Source: JABFXX01 sp964419605
GTDB taxonomy: Bacteria; Myxococcota_A; Polyangia; Haliangiales; Haliangiaceae
DNA: 64,000 nucleotides
Assembly: GCA_964419605.1 (NCBI GenBank)
Contig: CAYQQM010000016.1
Span: forward strand, 5,461-69,460
Direction: 5' to 3'
A model generated the notes under the pieces. It was not told where the DNA came from, did not search any database, and saw only the letters and a list, made by a program, of their open reading frames with translations. The translations under genes and the position numbers were made by a program. Positions 60,275 to 64,000 of the stretch are shown here, piece by piece (within the stretch, counting starts at the first letter, position 1; each line of letters opens with the position of its first letter).

Positions 60275-61141
60275 CTACGACTCCGCATCCGGAGAGGCCG
60301 AAGCCTCCGGGTTAAACATTGCACCACCGGTCGACATCTCGACGCGCGGCCCATCGCCACCCGACGAAACGTGGATCACGCGCTCGCCTTCTTGTTCCTC
60401 TTTCGCACCGCGATGGCGCGCCGTTTCTTTCCAGACTTTGGCACCAATAATCGCCGCGTCGGCGATTCGCGCCGCAAACAACTTGATCGCCCGAATCGCG
60501 TCATCGTTTCCCGGGATCACGTAATCGATCTGATCGGGATCGCAGTTGGTATCCGTGATCGCGACGACCGGAATCTCGAGTTTGCGAGCTTCGTCGACCG
60601 CAATGTGTTCTTTTTGCGGATCGATGACGAACAACATACCGGGCAACTTCGACATGCCTTTGATGCCACCCAGCGACTTCATGAGCTTGTCGCGATCGCG
60701 TTTGATCATGACTTGCTCGCGCTTGGTCAGGGCAAACAGCGTGCCCTCCTCCTCCATCTTTTCGAGTCCTCGCAGCCGTTCCAGCGATCCCTTCACCGTT
60801 TTGAAGTTGGTGAGCGTGCCGCCGAGCCAGCGCTGAGTCACATAGTGCTGACTCGACCGCGTGGCCTCCTCAACGATAACGTCTTGGGCCTGTTTTTTGG
60901 TCCCGACAAACATGATCGAATCGCCGCGGCTCGTCGTCTCTACGACGGCGTTAAACGCTTGCCGAAACAGCTTGACCGTGTGTTGTAGATCGATGATGTG
61001 AATCCCGTTGCGCGCGCCAAAGATGAACTGCTTCATCTTTGGGTTCCACCGCCCGGTATTGTGCCCAAAGTGAACGCCCGCCTCGAGAAGTGCGCGCATG
61101 CTGATGGGGTTGTCCCCCGTTGCCTCTGCCATCGTTTCCAT
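60275..61141 (-). CDS. rpsB: 30S ribosomal protein S2
   Basis: Structural protein of the small ribosomal subunit. The 288-residue protein has LLEAGVHFGHNTGRWNPKM, YVTQRWLGGTLTNF, and ALVVITD-like AITDTNCDPDQIDYVIPGND. The C-terminal 40 residues are Gly/Ser/Glu-rich and disordered. ATG 61141 (METMAEATG) or ATG 61132 start; the second is close to the usual start. First gene of the rpsB-tsf unit. Confidence 0.96.
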   Translation of the reverse strand: METMAEATGDNPISMRALLEAGVHFGHNTGRWNPKMKQFIFGARNGIHIIDLQHTVKLFRQAFNAVVETTSRGDSIMFVGTKKQAQDVIVEEATRSSQHYVTQRWLGGTLTNFKTVKGSLERLRGLEKMEEEGTLFALTKREQVMIKRDRDKLMKSLGGIKGMSKLPGMLFVIDPQKEHIAVDEARKLEIPVVAITDTNCDPDQIDYVIPGNDDAIRAIKLFAARIADAAIIGAKVWKETARHRGAKEEQEGERVIHVSSGGDGPRVEMSTGGAMFNPEASASPDAES

Positions 61142-61497
61142 CTGTTGCCTGCTTTCGTTCGATCCGCCTACTTCGTCGTTGGCACCCGGAAGCCTTATGA
61201 GCCACGGCCAGATGCCTCGGAAGCAGTGTGTATTTCCGCGGCGAATCCGCGGAGCAGGCGGTCTACCATGCGGCTATCGCCGACGGCAAGCGCTCGCGCG
61301 CACTGACCTAAGTACTTGAGATCAGACAGATTAGAAGGTCCTAACGAAACCCATGAGATCATCGCGCTACGTATTCCATGCGCTCGACGGCGTGTCCTAC
61401 GTCGACAGACCATGCCCACCTTTGCGCAGATTGGCTCCTCAGCGACGAAGACATCGTCGGTCCCGTCGAGGCCAGCAACCTCTGATACGCTGTGGAT
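61142..61497. other. 356-bp upstream region of rpsB and the lectin gene
   Basis: Holds the divergent promoters of rpsB (minus) and the lectin-like lipoprotein gene (plus). A minus-strand frame from about 61360 to 61195 (ISWVSLGPSNLSDLKYLGQ, RMVDRLLRGFAAEIHTASE) has a protein-like look but no known family and no good start signal. No clear leader RNA structure was assigned. Confidence 0.35.
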
Positions 61498-62046
61498 GTG
61501 AGGCTGGCGTTCTTTGTCCTTGTAGCCGCGTGCTCGTTCAGCCCTGAGCCACAGCTGCAGTCCGACGGCTCGCCACACGACGGTAACCAGATAGACGCGC
61601 GCCTCGACGGTCCTCGAAGCGATGGGCCACAGAGCGACGCACCTAAGCCGGGGTGCCCTCCAGACTACGTGCGCCTCGGTCAATTGTCCTCGTCGTACAA
61701 GATCTACGGGTGGTCCAGCACCAAGGGTCGGAGCCATACCAACGCCCAGCTCATCTGCACAGGCGCGGGAACTCACCTTGCGATCATCAACTCCCTCGAA
61801 GAGGGAACAGCGCTGTGGGAAGCGATCCCGCTCAATCCAAAGTCGCCGTATTTCTGGGAGGGAATCTCCGACGCCGGCACCGAAGGAACCTGGAACACCG
61901 TGCTCGGCCAACCCGCTGCCTACCTGCCGTGGGCCCCAGGCCAGCCCAGCGGTGGGAGCGCCGCGAACTGCGCACTCGCGAATCGCGACAACATCTACGA
62001 TTGGTTCTGCGGCTCCCGCTATCCATTCGCTTGCGAATGTGAATAG
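61498..62046 (+). CDS. C-type lectin domain lipoprotein
   Basis: A 182-residue lipoprotein (lipobox LVAAC) with a tether rich in Asp/Gly and a C-terminal C-type lectin domain (about residues 60-182): CPPDYVRLGQLSSSYKIYGW, ICTGAGTHLAIINSLEEG, FWEGISDAGTEGTW, PWAPGQPSG, NCALANRDNIYDWFC and CECE. The four conserved cysteines and the WxG, Q-P-x-G-G features are those of the animal-type fold, which binds sugars or proteins. GTG 61498 puts the signal at the start; GTG 61492 is an alternative. Presumably displayed on the cell surface. Confidence 0.85.
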   Translation: MRLAFFVLVAACSFSPEPQLQSDGSPHDGNQIDARLDGPRSDGPQSDAPKPGCPPDYVRLGQLSSSYKIYGWSSTKGRSHTNAQLICTGAGTHLAIINSLEEGTALWEAIPLNPKSPYFWEGISDAGTEGTWNTVLGQPAAYLPWAPGQPSGGSAANCALANRDNIYDWFCGSRYPFACECE

Positions 62047-62127
62047 TACTCAGTCCCGCGTCTTTTCGATGCAAGGGGATATGGATCGCGTCCAAAGTGT
62101 GGGATCGAGTTGCCCAGGAGGTCTCCC

Positions 62128-62532
62128 ATGGCAGCTCAAAGCGCCTTACAAAGTCTGGCCGGATTGGCACTGCGACTCGTGTCCGGCGCAATGTTCGCAT
62201 TTCACGGCGCGCAGAAGATCTTTGGCGTGTTGTCGCCGCCGGCGATGCACCCAGCGGTTGGATCTCAATTGTGGATCGGCGGCATTATCGAGCTCGTCGG
62301 TGGAGCGCTGATCGCGATTGGGCTATTCACGCGACCTGCGGCGCTGTTGGCGTCAGGAACCATGGCAGTGGCGTATTTCCAGTTCCATTGGAAGCTCCAA
62401 ATGAACGAGTGGAAGTTTCTTCCCGCCATCAACCAGGGAGAACTTGCAGCGCTGTACTGCTTTGTGTTCTTGGTCTTCGCCGTGAGCGGCGCCGGCCCCG
62501 TTTCGATCGATCGGCTGCGCAGGCGCGCCTAG
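62128..62532 (+). CDS. DoxX family membrane protein
   Basis: A 134-residue membrane protein with four transmembrane helices (ALRLVSGAMFAFHGAQKI, IGGIIELVGGALIAIGLF, ALLASGTMAVAYFQF, YCFVFLVFAVSGAG). The AFHGAQKIFG and LFTRPAALL motifs are typical of DoxX. AGGAGG lies 7 bases before ATG 62128; a TTG start at 62110 is unlikely. DoxX proteins act in redox or stress functions of the membrane; role here unknown. Followed by tyrS 27 bases later. Confidence 0.9.
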   Translation: MAAQSALQSLAGLALRLVSGAMFAFHGAQKIFGVLSPPAMHPAVGSQLWIGGIIELVGGALIAIGLFTRPAALLASGTMAVAYFQFHWKLQMNEWKFLPAINQGELAALYCFVFLVFAVSGAGPVSIDRLRRRA

Positions 62533-62559
62533 CGCACATGCCAGTTGTATAGTGCTGCC

Positions 62560-63843
62560 ATGTCGCTACTAGACGAGCTCGAGACGCGAGGCCTGTTGGC
62601 CAGCTGTACCGATCGAGAGGGGCTCAACAAGCTATTCACCAGCGCTGCGCCAGTGTCGGCGTACGCCGGCTACGACCCTACGTCTCCGAGTCTACATGTT
62701 GGCAACCTCGTGCCAACAATTCTGCTCAAACGGCTCCAGCTTGCCGGTCACCGGCCGATCATCGTCGTCGGCGGTGCCACGGGCATGGTCGGCGACCCTT
62801 CCGGCAAGAGCGACGAGCGCAACCTCCTCGACGACGAAACGCTTGCGACCAACGTCGCCGGTATCCACGCCCAGCTGGCGCGACTCCTCGACTTTTCGCC
62901 CACTCCTACGGGAGCATTGATCGTCAACAACGCCGATTGGACCCGGTCGATCTCGTATCTTGAGTTCCTGCGCGACGTCGGCAAGCACCTAACGGTCAAC
63001 TACATGACCGCAAAGGACTCAGTGCGCGCTCGGCTCGAGAGCGATCACGGCATTAGCTACACCGAGTTTTCGTACATGCTGCTCCAGGCGTTTGACTTTG
63101 TCCACTTGGCAAAAGTCTACAACTGTCGGCTTCAAGTCGGCGGAAACGACCAATTCGGCAACATTACCGCTGGCTGTGAGCTTCAGCGCAAACGCGGTAC
63201 CGGCGCACCGCTCTTCGGGCTCACTGCACCTCTGCTGCTCGATGCATCGGGCCAAAAGATGGGCAAGACCTCGACTGGTGAGCGCATCTGGCTCGACCCG
63301 GCCCGCACTACCCCGTTTGCGTTCTACCAGTACTGGCTCAACGTATCCGACGAAGACGCGCCGCGCCTGTTACGCATGTTTTCGCTCGATCCGCTCGACC
63401 AGCTCGAAGACTTGCTTCGCTCACACGAGGCCGACCGCAGCCAACGCGTCGCCCAGCGCGCGTTAGCCCGGGCCATGACCACCTGGGTGCACAACCACGA
63501 CGTTATCGCTACCATCGAGACGGCCGCCACGGACTTTTTCAGCGGCGACCTGAGCAAAATACGCGACGACGACCTGGCCGCGATCGCAGGAACGATTCCA
63601 GCGATCGATGTCCCGAGAGCGGAGCTGGAGGCCGGCATTGGCCTGGTCGAGATACTCGTGCGTTCCGGCCTTGAAGAGTCCAAGGGCAAAGCGCGCCAGC
63701 AGGTCTCTCAGGGGGGAGCGTACGTGAACAATGTAGCGATCACCGACGTCCACAAGCGACTCAACCTCGCCGATTTGCTCACGGGGAACCACCTCGTCCT
63801 GCGCAAGGGGAAGAAGACGTATCGACTCGTACGCGTCGTGTAG
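62560..63843 (+). CDS. tyrS: Tyrosyl-tRNA synthetase
   Basis: Charges tRNA-Tyr. The 427-residue protein is a class I synthetase with YAGYDPTSPSLHVGNLVP (HIGH motif as HVGN), LQVGGNDQFGNITAG, the KMSKS motif as GQKMGKTST, and a C-terminal S4 RNA-binding domain (RQQVSQGGAYVNN). ATG 62560 is chosen; TTG 62545 is in frame. Convergent with the rRNA operon entering from the right. Confidence 0.96.
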   Translation: MSLLDELETRGLLASCTDREGLNKLFTSAAPVSAYAGYDPTSPSLHVGNLVPTILLKRLQLAGHRPIIVVGGATGMVGDPSGKSDERNLLDDETLATNVAGIHAQLARLLDFSPTPTGALIVNNADWTRSISYLEFLRDVGKHLTVNYMTAKDSVRARLESDHGISYTEFSYMLLQAFDFVHLAKVYNCRLQVGGNDQFGNITAGCELQRKRGTGAPLFGLTAPLLLDASGQKMGKTSTGERIWLDPARTTPFAFYQYWLNVSDEDAPRLLRMFSLDPLDQLEDLLRSHEADRSQRVAQRALARAMTTWVHNHDVIATIETAATDFFSGDLSKIRDDDLAAIAGTIPAIDVPRAELEAGIGLVEILVRSGLEESKGKARQQVSQGGAYVNNVAITDVHKRLNLADLLTGNHLVLRKGKKTYRLVRVV

Positions 63844-63873
63844 GCCGTCCGCCATTGCGCCGGAAAAATAGCC

Positions 63874-63909
63874 AAAAAAAAGGGGGCCCGATCTTTCGAT
63901 CGAGCCCCC
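63874..63909 (-). terminator. Intrinsic terminator of the rRNA operon
   Basis: On the minus strand, GGGGGC and CGATC stem arms around GAAA (with a single mismatch) are followed by eight T residues at 63881-63874, a strong rho-independent terminator. It lies 5 bases beyond the 5S rRNA 3' end, so it ends the rRNA transcript; on the plus strand no U tract follows. Confidence 0.9.
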
Positions 63910-63913
63910 AAAA

Positions 63914-64000
63914 CCCCGGCAGCGTCCTACTCTCCCACAGGGTCGCCCCTGCAGTACCATCGGCCCTGGAGAGCTTAACTTCCGTGTTCGGGATGGGAAC
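63914..64000 (-). rRNA. rrf: 5S ribosomal RNA, 3' part (cut by window edge)
   Basis: Read on the minus strand, the sequence has the 5S hallmarks GTTCCCATCCCGAACACGGA, AAGTTAAGC, CCGATGGTACTGC and GGGAGAGTAGGACGCTGCCG. About 87 of some 115 nucleotides are present; the 5' end is beyond base 64000. This places the end of an rrn operon here, transcribed toward tyrS. Confidence 0.95.

Noticed and set aside
61195..61360. Minus-strand small frame just upstream of rpsB
   Set aside because: It looks protein-like but has no start signal and no family; kept only as a note in the intergenic entry.
1..64000. CRISPR arrays, tRNA genes, prophage or insertion sequences
   Set aside because: I looked for spaced direct repeats, tRNA-like cloverleafs and transposase motifs and found none I could support.

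Overview
The window is a 64 kb piece of a GC-rich (about 60 percent by eye) Gram-negative chromosome. The gene content points to Myxococcota or a close relative (former Deltaproteobacteria): a Ser/Thr kinase with a C-terminal membrane anchor, a zinc-ribbon/AgmX-like protein, very many secreted lipoproteins, an archaeal-type prolyl-tRNA synthetase, a PilT motility ATPase and a type II secretion system run from an operon with its own NtrC-type regulator. This assignment is inference from gene families; no 16S rRNA is in view. It is mostly a core chromosomal region with accessory insertions.

Layout. 1-4.1 kb: ntrC-like regulator, gspC and gspD (cut by the left edge) on the minus strand. 4.2-13.3 kb: secreted proteins and lipoproteins, acylphosphatase, a DUF1501/haem-protein operon, a bacterial PHM-like copper monooxygenase and a DUF1266 protein. 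13.4-22 kb: a cysteine-repeat secreted protein, a large membrane histidine kinase, a heptanucleotide tandem repeat, a long inverted repeat in front of a four-helix-bundle (S23/Avd-like) gene, a lipoprotein cyclophilin and a TolC-like protein. 21.9-25.8 kb: a tight four-gene operon (acyl-CoA-dehydrogenase-like flavoprotein, cytosolic PhnD-like binding protein, diiron ferritin-like protein, PgeF). 26.2-28.9 kb: an 878-residue orphan protein. 28.9-39.6 kb: M13 peptidase, a membrane ferredoxin/FAD oxidoreductase, PlsC, HEAT-repeat protein, a PolX relative whose polymerase site is destroyed, GshA, PyrE. 39.6-50.1 kb: PilT, a CsgG/FlgO-like envelope protein, a lipid kinase, RecC and a VapBC pair. 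50.1-54 kb: two multihaem lipoproteins and a 426-residue orphan. 54-61 kb: Ser/Thr kinase and the translation cluster frr-pyrH-proS-vapBC-tsf-rpsB. 61.5-64 kb: C-type lectin lipoprotein, DoxX, tyrS, and the 3' end of an rRNA operon (5S plus terminator) entering from the right.

The most unusual signal is a set of short palindromic elements lying in frame inside conserved protein genes. Family A (a hairpin with core GCACTCCC...GGGAGTGC next to GATCGA) is inside plsC as a 60-bp unit with near-identical direct repeats at its ends, inside recC as two 57-bp tandem units, and inside the histidine kinase. Family B (core CCCCCAAGG...CCTTGGGGG) is inside the tail of the ferredoxin/FAD protein, at the end of the lipid kinase gene and possibly inside the ntrC-like gene. 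Both resemble, in behaviour but not in sequence, the protein-coding palindromic elements known from Rickettsia. The four-gene flavoprotein/binding-protein/diiron operon and the hairpin plus S23-like gene are the other two places where an undescribed system could lie.
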